NCBI RefSeq assembly: GCF_002286735.1
Contig: NZ_NRTA01000002.1
Span: forward strand, 124,001-188,000
Reading direction: 5' to 3'
DNA: 64,000 nucleotides
From: Leptolyngbya sp. BC1307
GTDB lineage: Bacteria; Cyanobacteriota; Cyanobacteriia; Phormidesmidales; Phormidesmidaceae
The notes beneath the pieces were generated by a model that saw only the letters and a program-made list of their open reading frames with translations, searched no databases and was not told the origin of the DNA. Position numbers and translations under genes: made by a program. Below, in pieces: positions 28,648 through 38,013 of this stretch (positions are counted from its first letter, which is position 1; each line of letters begins with the position of its first letter).

Positions 28648-30167
28648 GGCTTTGCCCAGTTCTCTAGCCCTGCTGTGAGCCCAGGCAGGGTATATTCTTC
28701 AGCTTCAAGGGTGACTTTGCCGAGCAGCTTTTGGCAGTCTCTAGAGGTTTGGGGGCCAATGGAAGCGATCGCCACATCATCTAGCAAGGCGAGCCAGCGA
28801 TCGCCAAAAGCCTGATCCATCAGCCGCGCAAAATGACGCACCGTCTTAGAGCTAGCAAACGTGATGGCATCGACCCACTGGCTTTCTAAAGCGAGCTTAG
28901 CAGCGGGCGCAATTCTCTCTGGGCAGGCTGATTCATACGCCGCCACTTCGGTTACCCGCGCGCCTTTTGCCGTCATCTCTTTTACAAGCACCGCCCGCCC
29001 GCCGCTTTCTACTCTAGGAAACAATAGGTTCAAGCCCGCCGGGTCTGTAGGGAAGTTTTCGAGCAGTGAATCGGCGATAAAGCTGGGTGGGATAAAGTCT
29101 GCAGTCAGCCCGCGCTGCCTGAGAACAGCGTTTGTCTTGTTACCCACCGCTGCAATTTTTAGCGCAGCTAAAGCCCGAAAGTCTCTACCCTGATGCAGCA
29201 GTCGGTCTAAGAAAAAATTAACGCCATTCGCAGACGTGAGAATGAGCCAGTCGAAGTCAGCGAGATGAGAAATTGCATCATCTACCGGCTGCCAACTCAT
29301 CGGTGGGCGAATTTCCAAAGCGGGTAGATCGATCACCCTGGCCCCTTTCTCTACGAGCATCTGGCTAAACTGGCTGGCCTGACTCGCCGAGCGCGTAACC
29401 AGAATCGTTTTACCGGCTAAGGGCAGTGACGACGCGGGCAGCGGCGCTAGATAGTCACGCAATCCTACGACTTCGCCAATGACCAGTACGCAAGGGGAGA
29501 GCTTCGCTGCGCCGACAATCTGCGGCATACTCAGCAGCGTACCTTGCCAGATTTGCTGCTGGGGCTGACTGGCCCAGCGAATGATTGCCATCGGGGTTTC
29601 CGGTCGCTTGCTGTGGGTGAGAAGGCGATCGCAAATGTCTCGCAAATGTCTACCGCCCATCAGCAGCACAACCGTCTCCAGACGAGCCAGCACCTCCCAA
29701 TTCAAAGCATCTAGATCATGCGCTGTAAACGCACCAAAGCCCCGACTCAGCACCGGATCAGTCAGCGGAATACCCGCCATCAGCGGCGCTACCAGCACAG
29801 AAGACAGCCCCGGTACCACTTCAAAGCTACAGTCTGCGGCCCTGAGCGCCTGGATTTCTGCCGCCGCCCGGCCAAACACAAACGGATCACCGCTCTTGAG
29901 CCGCACCACCTGCTGACCGGCCTGACAAAGCCTGACCAACAGCCGATTGATCTCAGCCTGGGGGGTACTGGGCTGTCCGCCGCGCTTACCGACATGCCAC
30001 TGCTCACAGGTTGCTGGCAGCTGCTGCAAAATTGAGCTGTCAATAAGTGCATCGTACACCAGCGCATCGGCCTGGCCGATCAACTGCTGACCATAAACAG
30101 TGAGGTAGTCACCCTTCCCAGGCCCTGCGCCGACCAGATAAACTTTGCCGCTTGCCCCGTCAGACAT
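28644..30167 (-). CDS. Fused uroporphyrinogen-III C-methyltransferase / uroporphyrinogen-III synthase
   Basis: A 507-residue two-domain enzyme. Residues 1-245 are a SUMT/CobA methyltransferase: VYLVGAGPGKGDYLTVYG, then LKSGDPFVFGRAAAEI and VPGLSSVLVAPLMAGIPLT. It methylates uroporphyrinogen III at C2 and C7 to precorrin-2 for siroheme and cobalamin. Residues 255-507 are a HemD-type synthase (GKTILVTRSASQASQFSQML and DWLILTSANGVNFFL) that cyclises hydroxymethylbilane to uroporphyrinogen III. The fusion joins production of the tetrapyrrole branch-point intermediate with its diversion from heme and chlorophyll. Fusions of this kind (cobA-hemD) occur in several bacterial groups. It is coupled to coaE downstream. 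Confidence 0.92.
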   Translation of the reverse strand: MSDGASGKVYLVGAGPGKGDYLTVYGQQLIGQADALVYDALIDSSILQQLPATCEQWHVGKRGGQPSTPQAEINRLLVRLCQAGQQVVRLKSGDPFVFGRAAAEIQALRAADCSFEVVPGLSSVLVAPLMAGIPLTDPVLSRGFGAFTAHDLDALNWEVLARLETVVLLMGGRHLRDICDRLLTHSKRPETPMAIIRWASQPQQQIWQGTLLSMPQIVGAAKLSPCVLVIGEVVGLRDYLAPLPASSLPLAGKTILVTRSASQASQFSQMLVEKGARVIDLPALEIRPPMSWQPVDDAISHLADFDWLILTSANGVNFFLDRLLHQGRDFRALAALKIAAVGNKTNAVLRQRGLTADFIPPSFIADSLLENFPTDPAGLNLLFPRVESGGRAVLVKEMTAKGARVTEVAAYESACPERIAPAAKLALESQWVDAITFASSKTVRHFARLMDQAFGDRWLALLDDVAIASIGPQTSRDCQKLLGKVTLEAEEYTLPGLTAGLENWAKP

Positions 30168-30786
30168 GGTAAATCCATCAACCTACTGACTCTATTCTGT
30201 GGCATGAGCGACACAGATTTGTAAGCAGAGGCTAACGATCTAGCGTCTCATCCGCCGGGACAATCTCTTGAAGCGTTGCCAAAAACACGATGCCAGGAGC
30301 CATCAAATCTACCGTCACTATGTGAAACAGCAGCGGTCAGGGCTCATTTTTGGCATAGCGTTCATAGTCACTGCCTTGAAGGAGCGATCGCGCCGCCGCC
30401 GTCTGGTCCGGTCGCCTCAGCAAGCAACTGCCGTGGATAAAACCGGCCACGACGATGACTAAACACAGCCCCGTCGCGGCAATTTTCAGCGCTTTTAAAA
30501 TTAGCAGCGGTTGGCGTCACAGCGGTCTGTAACAGCTCGCTTCTGTAACCACTTACCTGAATCTGTGTGTCGCTACATGTGAACTTGTGAAGAATCGTCA
30601 TAGCAAGCAGCTAGGCGAGACTGGCTAGATAAAATAGAAGAGTCTCTAAAAGTAGAAGTAGTACTTTTTCACCTCTGTACTCACCACACCCGGCCCAGAT
30701 CATCCAGTTGCTACTTCTAAGTTAGCGCCATTACAGTCAACACCCGCCGGGTTAGCGATCTCGAACATCTTCAAGGAGATTGGGTC
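30168..30786. other. 619-bp region without a recognisable gene
   Basis: Short frames on both strands (for example 30268-30462 plus and 30368-30601 minus) have no recognisable domain, no good ribosome binding site and mutually overlapping positions, so I treat them as chance. One HIP1 octamer is present. The last 60 bp are the likely promoter and leader of the small gene at 30787. Confidence 0.4.
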
Positions 30787-30933
30787 ATGACACTTTTTCA
30801 AAGACTAAACAGTGCGTTTATCTATCTAGCCGAGGCTGCCTATCGCATCTTTAGTCCACACAAGGACGCTTATCCGGCAACAGGGCTCCAGCCTTACAGC
30901 GGAGAAGTCTATGCCAAGGAGTCGGAGTGGTAA
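30787..30933 (+). CDS. Small conserved-looking cyanobacterial protein (48 aa)
   Basis: ATG 30787 is preceded at 8 bp by a strong AAGGAG (30773-30778). The 48-residue product starts MTLFQRLNSAFIYLAEAAYR and continues IFSPHKDAYPATGLQPYSGE with a short tail to Trp. It has an amphipathic N-terminal helix and a Pro/Tyr-rich C-terminal half. The string YPATGLQPYSG resembles a motif I associate with other short cyanobacterial proteins, but I cannot name a family. The gene is isolated, so there is no context for its role. Confidence 0.7.
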   Translation: MTLFQRLNSAFIYLAEAAYRIFSPHKDAYPATGLQPYSGEVYAKESEW

Positions 30934-30985
30934 AGTAGCCCCAAAGACTGCCCCAGAGAAAGACTCAGAGAAAGTCTCAGCCAGA

Positions 30986-32395
30986 CTAAGCCTCAACCAT
31001 TTCAGAGCTGCTGGACTCCACTACCTTATCGCTAGACATTTCCTCTAGAACAAGGGCAGAAAGGGCCGGAATAGAATCATCGCCGGTAATCAGGCGGGCA
31101 CCGCGCTGACTGGTGAAGTAGTGCCAGCCCCACTGGAGCATCACCAGCAGCTTGTTATCGAACTCGATCAGATAATAAATGTGAACAAAAATCCAAATAA
31201 TCCAGGCGGGGAAGCCTGAGAGGTTAGCAAAGCCCAAAGCGGCAACGGCTTCATTGCGGCCAATGACCGCCAGGCTACCGTTGTCTTTGTAATTAAAGGC
31301 ACTGACGGTTTTGTTCGTCAGGCGGCGCTGAATGGAGGTTGCCAGGTAGTTGCCTTGCTGCATGGCGGTCGATGCCGTGCCGGGCAAGGGGCCATCGTGG
31401 TCGTGGGCGTAGTGCGCCAAGTCACCGGCGATAAAGAGATTGGGGTGGCCCGGTACGCTGAGATCTGGTTCTACAATGACGCGGCCAATGCGGTCTAGCG
31501 CTGCGCCGGTCTGCTCGGCGATCGCCTTACCCAGTGGCGACGCCTTAATACCAGCAGCCCATAAAACGGTGAAGGCCTGGACTTTTTCTTCTTGATCACC
31601 GCTCTTGAGCGTTACGGTGTCGCCTTCAATATTGGTCACCAGGGTTTTAGTGCGCACTTCTACGCCTAGCTTTTCTAGAGACTTTTTAGCTGCGGCTGAA
31701 AGGTCAGTTGGGTAGGGCGGTAGCACCCGATCCATTCCTTCTAACAGCACAATCTTAGTCTCACCCAGGTTGATGCTGCGAAAGTCTTCTCTGAGGGTCT
31801 CGTAGGCCAGTTCAGCAAGCGCGCCCGACAGCTCTACGCCAGTAGGCCCAGCGCCGACGACGAAAAAGGTCAGCAGTGCTTCCCGGCGGGTGGGGTTAGT
31901 TTCTTTTTCAGCCGCTTCAAAGGCTAAGAAAATACGGCGGCGAACCTCCAGCGCATCTTCAATGGTCTTCATGCCGGGAGCAATAGCCGACCACTCATCT
32001 TTACCAAAGTAGTGGTGGCTAGAGCCGGTAGCGACAATCAGGCTGTCGTAGCTGACAATTTCACCATTTTTTAGACGCACCTGCTGAGCTGCCGCTTCAA
32101 TGCCGGTGACCTCGCCCATCAGCACCTGCACATTTTTTTGCTTGCTAAGGATGGCGCGCAGCGGTGAAGAAATGTCTCCGGCTGACAGACCGCCTGTGGC
32201 CACCTGATAGAGTAGTGGCTGAAATAAATGAAAGTTGCGCTTGTCAATCAACGTTACCTTGACAGCCGCTTTGCCCAGTGCCTTTGCAGCGTACAGTCCG
32301 CCAAAACCGCCGCCGACAATCACCACATGGTGCAGTGTCTGTTCGCTAGCAGTAGCTGAGGCTGAGACGGGCCGGTTCTGAAGAACTGCTGTCAT
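30986..32395 (-). CDS. Type II NADH dehydrogenase (NDH-2), FAD-dependent
   Basis: A single-subunit, non-proton-pumping NADH:quinone oxidoreductase of about 469 residues. The FAD motif HHVVIVGGGFGGLYAAKALG is followed by FHLFQPLLYQVATGGLSAGD, typical of NDH-2. The NAD-binding site is FVVGAGPTGVELSGALAEL. The C-terminal part (AWIIWIFVHIYYLIEFDNKL) contains the membrane-association helix. In cyanobacteria NDH-2 proteins are thought to sense or adjust redox state as much as to respire. ATG 32395 gives MTAVLQNRPVSAS; the TTG at 32404 is an unlikely start. Confidence 0.92.
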   Translation of the reverse strand: MTAVLQNRPVSASATASEQTLHHVVIVGGGFGGLYAAKALGKAAVKVTLIDKRNFHLFQPLLYQVATGGLSAGDISSPLRAILSKQKNVQVLMGEVTGIEAAAQQVRLKNGEIVSYDSLIVATGSSHHYFGKDEWSAIAPGMKTIEDALEVRRRIFLAFEAAEKETNPTRREALLTFFVVGAGPTGVELSGALAELAYETLREDFRSINLGETKIVLLEGMDRVLPPYPTDLSAAAKKSLEKLGVEVRTKTLVTNIEGDTVTLKSGDQEEKVQAFTVLWAAGIKASPLGKAIAEQTGAALDRIGRVIVEPDLSVPGHPNLFIAGDLAHYAHDHDGPLPGTASTAMQQGNYLATSIQRRLTNKTVSAFNYKDNGSLAVIGRNEAVAALGFANLSGFPAWIIWIFVHIYYLIEFDNKLLVMLQWGWHYFTSQRGARLITGDDSIPALSALVLEEMSSDKVVESSSSEMVEA

Positions 32396-32643
32396 GGTTA
32401 GCAACCGATAATATATGCGACTTAACTAAAGTTTATAACTCTCGCGGACTTTTTTGGCCAGTCTCCCCCCCGACGCTTCATAGAAATTTGTTGACATTCG
32501 GCTTTATTTTTAGCGCGACTAGGGTTCGGCTACAGCAGTAGTATCGAGAGTCTGATAGGTTATAAGGTTAAGGTGCTGCAGAGGGCGCTACCGTGTGAGA
32601 AAATCGCGGTAAGGGCTGGGGTGAGGCGAGTAGGAGAGACCAC

Positions 32644-34473
32644 ATGGGGCTAATCGTTCAGAAGTATGGCGGCACCTCTGTCGGCAGCGTCGAGCGCATT
32701 CAGGCAGTTGCTGAGCGCATTCAGGCAACCGCTCAGGCAGGGCATGCGGTGATTGTCGTCGTCTCTGCCATGGGCAAAAGCACTGACAGTCTGGTGCAGC
32801 TTGCCCATGAGATCTCTAGCAATCCTAGCCACCGGGAAATGGACATGCTGCTATCCACTGGCGAGCAGGTGACCATTGCGCTGCTGAGTATGGCCCTGCA
32901 CGAACGGGGGCAGGCAGCCGTTTCACTGACCGGGGCGCAGGTAGGCATTGTCACAGAAGCCAAACATACCCGCGCTCGCATTCTAGAAATTAAAACCAAG
33001 CGCCTTGAGCGCCACCTGGAAGAGGGTAAAGTCATCGTAGTGGCAGGCTTTCAGGGCACCAGCCGCCGCAATAACAGCAGCGACGATGTTGAGATTACAA
33101 CGCTGGGTCGGGGGGGCTCTGACACATCAGCTGTAGCCTTAGCAGCGGCGATGCAGGCAGAATGCTGCGAAATCTATACTGACGTACCCGGCATTCTAAC
33201 TTCAGATCCTAGACTGGTGTCCGATGCGCAGCTGATGGCAGAGATCACCTGTGATGAAATGTTAGAGCTGGCAAGTCTCGGAGCTAGTGTGCTGCATCCT
33301 AGAGCCGTAGAAATTGCCCGCAACTACGGCATTACTCTGGTCGTGCGCTCTAGCTGGACAGACCAGCCGGGGACTCGGGTGACTGCCCCCGATCCTCAGC
33401 CTAGAGCCTTAGCCGGGTTAGAAATCGCCAACCCGGTAGACGCGGTAGAATTTGACACTGATCAGGCCAAAGTAGCGCTGCTGCGAGTACCCGATCGGCC
33501 CGGCGTCGCCGCTCAGATCTTCGGCGAACTCGCTGACCAAGCGCTGAATGTAGATCTCATTATCCAGTCAATTCACGAAGGCAACTCTAACGATATTGCT
33601 TTTACGGTGCGCTCTAGCACGCTCAGGCAGGCAGAAAGCGTCGCTGAGCACATTGCCCCGGCGCTGCGTAGCCACCCTACTGCTACCCACGAAGCCGAAG
33701 TGCAAACCGCGAGCAATGTCGCCAAAATTAGCATTGCCGGAGCCGGAATGATTGGCAGGCCCGGCGTAGCTGCGGGTATGTTTTCAGCGCTGGCTGCTGC
33801 TGGGGTCAATATTCAAATGATCTCGACTTCGGAGGTGAAGGTGAGCTGTACCGTTGTTGCCGAAGATTGCGATCGCGCCATTGCCACCCTCTGCGCTTAT
33901 TTTGAAGTGACCAGTTCTCCGGCCCGGCTCGATCAGCGCCGCACCCTTCCATCTCCAGCTGACCTACCGTCGGTGCGAGGAGCCGCGCTTGACCTGAAGC
34001 AGGCGCAGCTAGCCATTCGCTATGTGCCCGACAAACCTGGACTGGCCGCACGCATCTTTCAGATTTTGGCGGAGCGGGGCATCAGCGTCGATATGATTAT
34101 TCAGTCGCAGCGCAGTCGCCCTCATCACGGCCAGATGACGCGCGATATTGCCTGTACGGTCAGCCAAGATCATGCTGACTTAGCGCGCGAGGTGCTGCAG
34201 GCAGCGGCAGCAGAGCTAGGCTATGGGGAAGTGTCGGTGAACGGAGCGATCGCCAAAGTCAGCGTCGTCGGCGTGGGTATGATCCATCGCCCTGGCATTG
34301 CCGCCGCCATGTTCAAATCGCTGGCTAAAGCAGGCATCAACATTCAAATGATCGCCACCTCCGAAATTAAAATTAGCTGCGTGGTAGAGCAAGAGCAGGG
34401 CGTGCAGGCGCTGCGAGTAGTGCACTCGGCCTTTGACCTGGCCGGTGTAAAAACGGTGGAGATCCCGGCATGA
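32644..34473 (+). CDS. lysC: Aspartate kinase with duplicated ACT regulatory region
   Basis: Phosphorylates aspartate, the first step to lysine, threonine and methionine. The kinase domain (residues 1-250) starts [17 protein letters not shown] and includes [10 protein letters not shown] and [20 protein letters not shown]. Four ACT modules follow at about residues 277, 358, 456 and 536, as two pairs ([64 protein letters not shown]). The 609-residue form with a duplicated ACT pair is the usual cyanobacterial aspartokinase and implies feedback control by amino acids. Its stop overlaps the start of a 35-codon membrane-protein gene. Confidence 0.96.
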   Translation: MGLIVQKYGGTSVGSVERIQAVAERIQATAQAGHAVIVVVSAMGKSTDSLVQLAHEISSNPSHREMDMLLSTGEQVTIALLSMALHERGQAAVSLTGAQVGIVTEAKHTRARILEIKTKRLERHLEEGKVIVVAGFQGTSRRNNSSDDVEITTLGRGGSDTSAVALAAAMQAECCEIYTDVPGILTSDPRLVSDAQLMAEITCDEMLELASLGASVLHPRAVEIARNYGITLVVRSSWTDQPGTRVTAPDPQPRALAGLEIANPVDAVEFDTDQAKVALLRVPDRPGVAAQIFGELADQALNVDLIIQSIHEGNSNDIAFTVRSSTLRQAESVAEHIAPALRSHPTATHEAEVQTASNVAKISIAGAGMIGRPGVAAGMFSALAAAGVNIQMISTSEVKVSCTVVAEDCDRAIATLCAYFEVTSSPARLDQRRTLPSPADLPSVRGAALDLKQAQLAIRYVPDKPGLAARIFQILAERGISVDMIIQSQRSRPHHGQMTRDIACTVSQDHADLAREVLQAAAAELGYGEVSVNGAIAKVSVVGVGMIHRPGIAAAMFKSLAKAGINIQMIATSEIKISCVVEQEQGVQALRVVHSAFDLAGVKTVEIPA

Positions 34474-34577
34474 GCCAGGAAGTCGCTGTGTTTTTGGGCA
34501 GTGTAGCGCTGCTAATTGGCTATCTGGTGTTTTCGGCCAAAACTGAAATGGGCACCCGGTGGCCCTGGCAAAAGTGA
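34470..34577 (+). CDS. 35-aa single-helix membrane protein overlapping lysC stop
   Basis: The ATG at 34470 shares bases with the lysC TGA (ATGA overlap), a classic arrangement for translational coupling. The product is [20 protein letters not shown] then [15 protein letters not shown]: a short N-terminus, one transmembrane helix, and a basic, Trp-containing C-terminus. This layout is like small subunits of membrane complexes (PSI, PSII, cytochrome b6f, NDH-1), but the sequence does not match those I know. It is too short for most gene finders, and its expression is unproven. Confidence 0.55.
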   Translation: MSQEVAVFLGSVALLIGYLVFSAKTEMGTRWPWQK

Positions 34578-34711
34578 GCAATTAATGCTGTGGAGGGATA
34601 TCTACACTTCTTAGCAGCCGCTAAACTTGCGATATTAAACAGGCAAGATGATTTTGTAAAACCTTTTGCGAGATCAGTTGCGCGCCCTCTCGACACAGCA
34701 GACTATCTCCA

Positions 34712-35005
34712 ATGAACAATCCCATCGAAACTTTTTACAACTGGTATCGCGGCGCTATCCGTAACCCTCAATATCGCTGGCTGGTTATTTTAGGCACGGC
34801 CCTCTATCTTGTCAGCCCGGTGGACCTGTTGCCAGATTTTATTCCTTTAATCGGCGTAATCGACGACAGCATCGTCGCGACGCTGTTGCTAACTGAACTC
34901 TCTTCTTTGGCCATAGGCTATCTGAGGGACCGCCGAGGCGTTGACATTGCAGACAGCGATATCAAAACTGAAGACGGCACTGTAATTGATGTCGAAGCTA
35001 GCTAG
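34712..35005 (+). CDS. YkvA/DUF1232 family small membrane protein
   Basis: A 97-residue protein with the DUF1232 signature: YRWLVILGTALYLVSPVDLL followed by PDFIPLIGVIDDSIVATLLL. Two hydrophobic segments flank the VSPVDLLPDFIP turn. The C-terminal 30 residues are hydrophilic and acidic. The family is widespread and its function is not established. ATG 34712 gives MNNPIETFYNWYRGAIRNPQ, matching relatives that begin with a short amphipathic helix. The gene converges on a transporter gene 98 bp downstream. Confidence 0.85.
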   Translation: MNNPIETFYNWYRGAIRNPQYRWLVILGTALYLVSPVDLLPDFIPLIGVIDDSIVATLLLTELSSLAIGYLRDRRGVDIADSDIKTEDGTVIDVEAS

Positions 35006-35102
35006 AGTGGCCGGGTGGTTTTTCACTCGATTGAGAACGCTCAGAGGTATCTGAGGTCTGTGCGGCGGGCACTGTCTCCTCAGGTTTACTTGCTTCAGTA
35101 GT

Positions 35103-36884
35103 CTAATCAGCTGATTCTGCGAGCTTCCAGGTGCCAATATCCCAGGTGCTGGCATCCCAGGGAGTCGGATCTATGCCGGTGATGCGATCGCTGACTCCGT
35201 TTGTCACTGCCCGCCACACAATCGGAATCACCGCGACATCCTCTGCCAAAATCGCATTCATCTGCTGAAAGAGCTGAGCCCGCTTTTGCGGATCGAGTTC
35301 TTTGCTGGCCTGTGTCCACAGCTTGTCGTATTCAGGATTGCAGTAGCGAGCATTGTTAGGCTTTTGCCATTTGTTTTCAAGCGAAGCAATCTCATCACAG
35401 AGCCACCAGCTCATGTAAATAGCCGGATCGGGCGTATCGCTGCCCGCGTTGTACTCCTGCATGTCCGCGTAAAAGTGGTTGATGCTGCGAGTCTGCGCCG
35501 GATCTGCTGAAAAGAAATCATCTACCGCCACCTGGCGAATCTCTACTTCAATGCCGACGGCTCTCAGATTTTCTTGAACCAGCGACTGGGTTTCCTGGCG
35601 CACCGGGTTAATCGGCGTTTGGAAGATGACGCGCATCTCCCGGCCGTCTTTGTCGCGGATGCCGTTGCCATTGCTGTCTTTCCAACCGGCTTTATCTAAC
35701 AGGGCCTTAGCGCCCGCCGGATCGTAGCGATGGCTAATCTGAGGGTTAGCGTACTGCTGCGGATAGGTCAGCAGCTGACGGACTGGCTGACCGGCATTGC
35801 CGTAGATCTGATTGGCGATCGCATCTCTATCAATCGCCTGATCGATAGCCTTGCGCACCTGGCGATCATTCAAAAACGGATGCGGATTTTTTACACTAGA
35901 ACGCTCCCCCTCCTTGGTTACCTGATCAGGGTCCGTAGGATTGAGCATAATCCGCTCTACGTAAGAGCCAAAAGTCGCGACGACTTTACCCTCGCCCGCA
36001 CTGGCTAGCGCTACCCGATCATCCACATCTAGCTGCAAGTTGTGAGCAAAATCAGCGTCGCCATCTCGCAGCACCCGCCGGGCCGCTACATAGGGCGTCA
36101 CCTTACCTTCTAGCTCCACCAGGCTAAAGAATGGCAGGCCATCACGATACTGCTCATTAGCAGCGAACGTCCACTGACCATCCGATACCGTAATAAAGCG
36201 ATAGGGGCCAGTACCAACTGGCTGCAGGTTGGCTGGAGCCCGCCGCACATTCACCCCCTGCACGTCAGCAAATACATGCTTGGGAATCACCATGCCATTT
36301 TGGCCAGTAAACGGCAGCTCCCAAGACGGATTAGGCTGCTTAAAGGTAATCTTTACGGTGAGCGGGTCGATGGCCTCTACTTTTTCAATCGCCTCGTAGT
36401 ATTTGTCAGTCACCGCCGCCACTTCGGGGTCACTGACAAACTCGTAGGTAAATACCACATCTTCAGCGGTGAAAGGCTGACTGTCTGACCAACGCACATC
36501 TGGCTTCAGCTTCCAGGTAACAGAGCGGCCATCGGCAGCTAGCCCACCATTCTCTACCGTCGGAATAGCCGCTGCCAGCACCGGAATTAGCTGGCCGTCA
36601 GGCTCGTAGGTAGCCAGCGGCTCATAGACAATCCGCGCCGCTTCAAAGTCTTGAAATCCGTTGGCCAGGTGAGGGTTTAGCGTCGTCGGCGTGCGGCTGT
36701 AGAGCAGCTTTAAGACGGCTTCATTGCGAGCGGCTGCGGGCGCTTCGCGGCTGGCCTCTTGAATCAGGGCAGGCCCAGCCGTGCAGGCCGGTAGCCCTAG
36801 TAGCAGCCCCAGCAAAAAAACGGAGCGCGGTAGCCTCAACAGCGAAGTCCTTAGCTGTCGGTAGGCAAGTAAAGATCTGATCAC
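35103..36884 (-). CDS. Peptide/nickel-type ABC transporter substrate-binding lipoprotein
   Basis: A family 5 extracellular solute-binding protein (SBP_bac_5) of 593 residues, tethered by lipidation: lipobox GLPAC with Cys at residue 34. Family landmarks are visible: LYSRTPTTLNPHLANGFQDF, then WKLKPDVRWSDSQPFTAEDV and FTYEFV, and a C-terminal IPIVWRAVTNGVSDRITGID. These proteins deliver oligopeptides or metal chelates to Dpp/Opp-like permeases. No permease or ATPase gene is adjacent, so the partner must lie elsewhere. The start is GTG at 36884. The ligand cannot be decided from sequence. Confidence 0.9.
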   Translation of the reverse strand: MIRSLLAYRQLRTSLLRLPRSVFLLGLLLGLPACTAGPALIQEASREAPAAARNEAVLKLLYSRTPTTLNPHLANGFQDFEAARIVYEPLATYEPDGQLIPVLAAAIPTVENGGLAADGRSVTWKLKPDVRWSDSQPFTAEDVVFTYEFVSDPEVAAVTDKYYEAIEKVEAIDPLTVKITFKQPNPSWELPFTGQNGMVIPKHVFADVQGVNVRRAPANLQPVGTGPYRFITVSDGQWTFAANEQYRDGLPFFSLVELEGKVTPYVAARRVLRDGDADFAHNLQLDVDDRVALASAGEGKVVATFGSYVERIMLNPTDPDQVTKEGERSSVKNPHPFLNDRQVRKAIDQAIDRDAIANQIYGNAGQPVRQLLTYPQQYANPQISHRYDPAGAKALLDKAGWKDSNGNGIRDKDGREMRVIFQTPINPVRQETQSLVQENLRAVGIEVEIRQVAVDDFFSADPAQTRSINHFYADMQEYNAGSDTPDPAIYMSWWLCDEIASLENKWQKPNNARYCNPEYDKLWTQASKELDPQKRAQLFQQMNAILAEDVAVIPIVWRAVTNGVSDRITGIDPTPWDASTWDIGTWKLAESAD

Positions 36885-37151
36885 AACTATGCACCGTGCG
36901 AGCTAAATAAAGTTAATAGTTCAATGAGAGTAATATTGAACAAACACATAATTCCTTCTACAGACTGCGCCACCCGGATTACCTAATCTGCGAGCTGGCA
37001 AATTTTTATGCGATCGCTCAAAAGCTCATCTCAAAAGCCCATGTATAGTAGCGCGAGTTACCAATTTCTGTGTTTGTGACTCAGCCGCTAATAACGGCGG
37101 CACTGCCCCAGAAATCTCCTGACCACTCTCAGTGACTGAGTAGTAATAGGC

Positions 37152-37203
37152 GGTAGATGCACCCTGATGTTTCCTCGGCCTTGGGGCCGGGGAATTTTCT
37201 TGT
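37152..37203 (+). ncRNA. Putative small RNA, copy 1 of a tandem pair
   Basis: Predicted transcript begins near GGTAGATGCACCCTGA (37152) and ends in a 10-bp terminator hairpin (arms 37171-37180 and 37185-37194, loop TTGG, one wobble) followed by TTTTCTTGTTT. Upstream, CCTGAC lies 28 bp before the GG, with AGTAAT as a possible -10. The same arrangement is repeated 101 bp downstream with different stem bases, so structure is kept while sequence changes. I cannot name an RNA family. Confidence 0.6.
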
Positions 37204-37252
37204 TTAGGCCGTATTTGTCCTGACATCGGTCTCTCCAGCGGAATAGTTAATT

Positions 37253-37308
37253 GGTAGATGCACCCTGACCGTTCCCTAATGCTCTTTTGAGCGTTGGGGA
37301 ATTTTTTT
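37253..37308 (+). ncRNA. Putative small RNA, copy 2 of a tandem pair
   Basis: The shared 5' segment GGTAGATGCACCCTGA starts at 37253 and is followed by a 13-bp hairpin (arms 37272-37284 and 37289-37301, loop TTTT, two wobbles) and seven T. CCTGAC lies exactly 28 bp upstream of the GG, as in copy 1, with TAGTTA as a candidate -10. The strong terminator and matching promoter spacing support a short transcript of about 55 nt. Confidence 0.65.
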
Positions 37309-37465
37309 AACTATTTTTTCCCTTCAGACCCAAGCTTCAGGCCCAAACTCTAGAGTCAGCCTTTCAATCGGCCCTGCTCAAAAGCAGCACTAAACCAGGT
37401 CACTAGCGCAGTAGGGACCCGGTCACAGCAATATAAATATATTTGTCACAGCTGACACAGCCGAT

Positions 37466-37933
37466 TTAGGCGGGTTCGTCCGGCGTCGCCTCAGCAGCAG
37501 GTTCAGCCGTCTCTACGGTAGTGTCATCAGCAGCTGCGGTAGCTTCAGTAGTCTCAGTAGCTTCAGTGGCTTCGGCGGTAGCTTCATCAGCTTCTTCCAC
37601 TGCCGGGGGTTCCGGTTCAGCAGATTTTGCTGTAGGTTTGGGGCCACGTATCAGAGCAGGATTTAACGGAGTTCTCGGCGCATCGTCTTTGTCACGGCCC
37701 CGACCCTTGCCCCGGCCTTTACTCCCACGACCGCGTCCTTCACTGCGATCTTCACCGCGATCTTCACTGCGCTCTGCTTCGCCAGCGGGGCGATCGCCTT
37801 TCTTGATAGGCCGGGGCGCATTGCTAGCAGGTACCGATTCAGATTTGGCCGTGTCAGAGCTGGCCGTGTCAGATTTGGCCGTATCAGAGTTGGCAGCTTC
37901 GCGATCGCTCTTCTTGATAGGACGATCTACCAT
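37466..37933 (-). CDS. Low-complexity charged hypothetical protein (155 aa)
   Basis: The N-terminus MVDRPIKKSDRE and an internal RPIKKGDRP form a duplicated motif separated by an Ala/Ser/Asp/Thr repeat. The middle (EDRGEDRSEGRGRGSKGRGK) is Arg/Gly-rich, like RGG-type RNA-binding tails. The last third is Glu/Ala/Thr-rich and acidic. The whole protein is probably disordered. RNA binding through the Arg/Gly part is inference only. No family is recognised. It is the last of three same-strand genes of unknown function (39730 to 37466). Confidence 0.55.
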   Translation of the reverse strand: MVDRPIKKSDREAANSDTAKSDTASSDTAKSESVPASNAPRPIKKGDRPAGEAERSEDRGEDRSEGRGRGSKGRGKGRGRDKDDAPRTPLNPALIRGPKPTAKSAEPEPPAVEEADEATAEATEATETTEATAAADDTTVETAEPAAEATPDEPA

Positions 37934-38013
37934 GATTTATCCGCCTGTACGTAAATTGCCAACCAATCGTATCACAGGGGATTGGGAGAAATAGACAGGC
38001 CGCTCAAAATGCG

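Noticed and set aside
30268-30601. Two overlapping frames on opposite strands
   Set aside because: Neither has a ribosome binding site or recognisable content.
37026-37226. 66-codon frame on the minus strand
   Set aside because: It overlaps the first small RNA unit and its terminator, has no recognisable domain, and no clear ribosome binding site.
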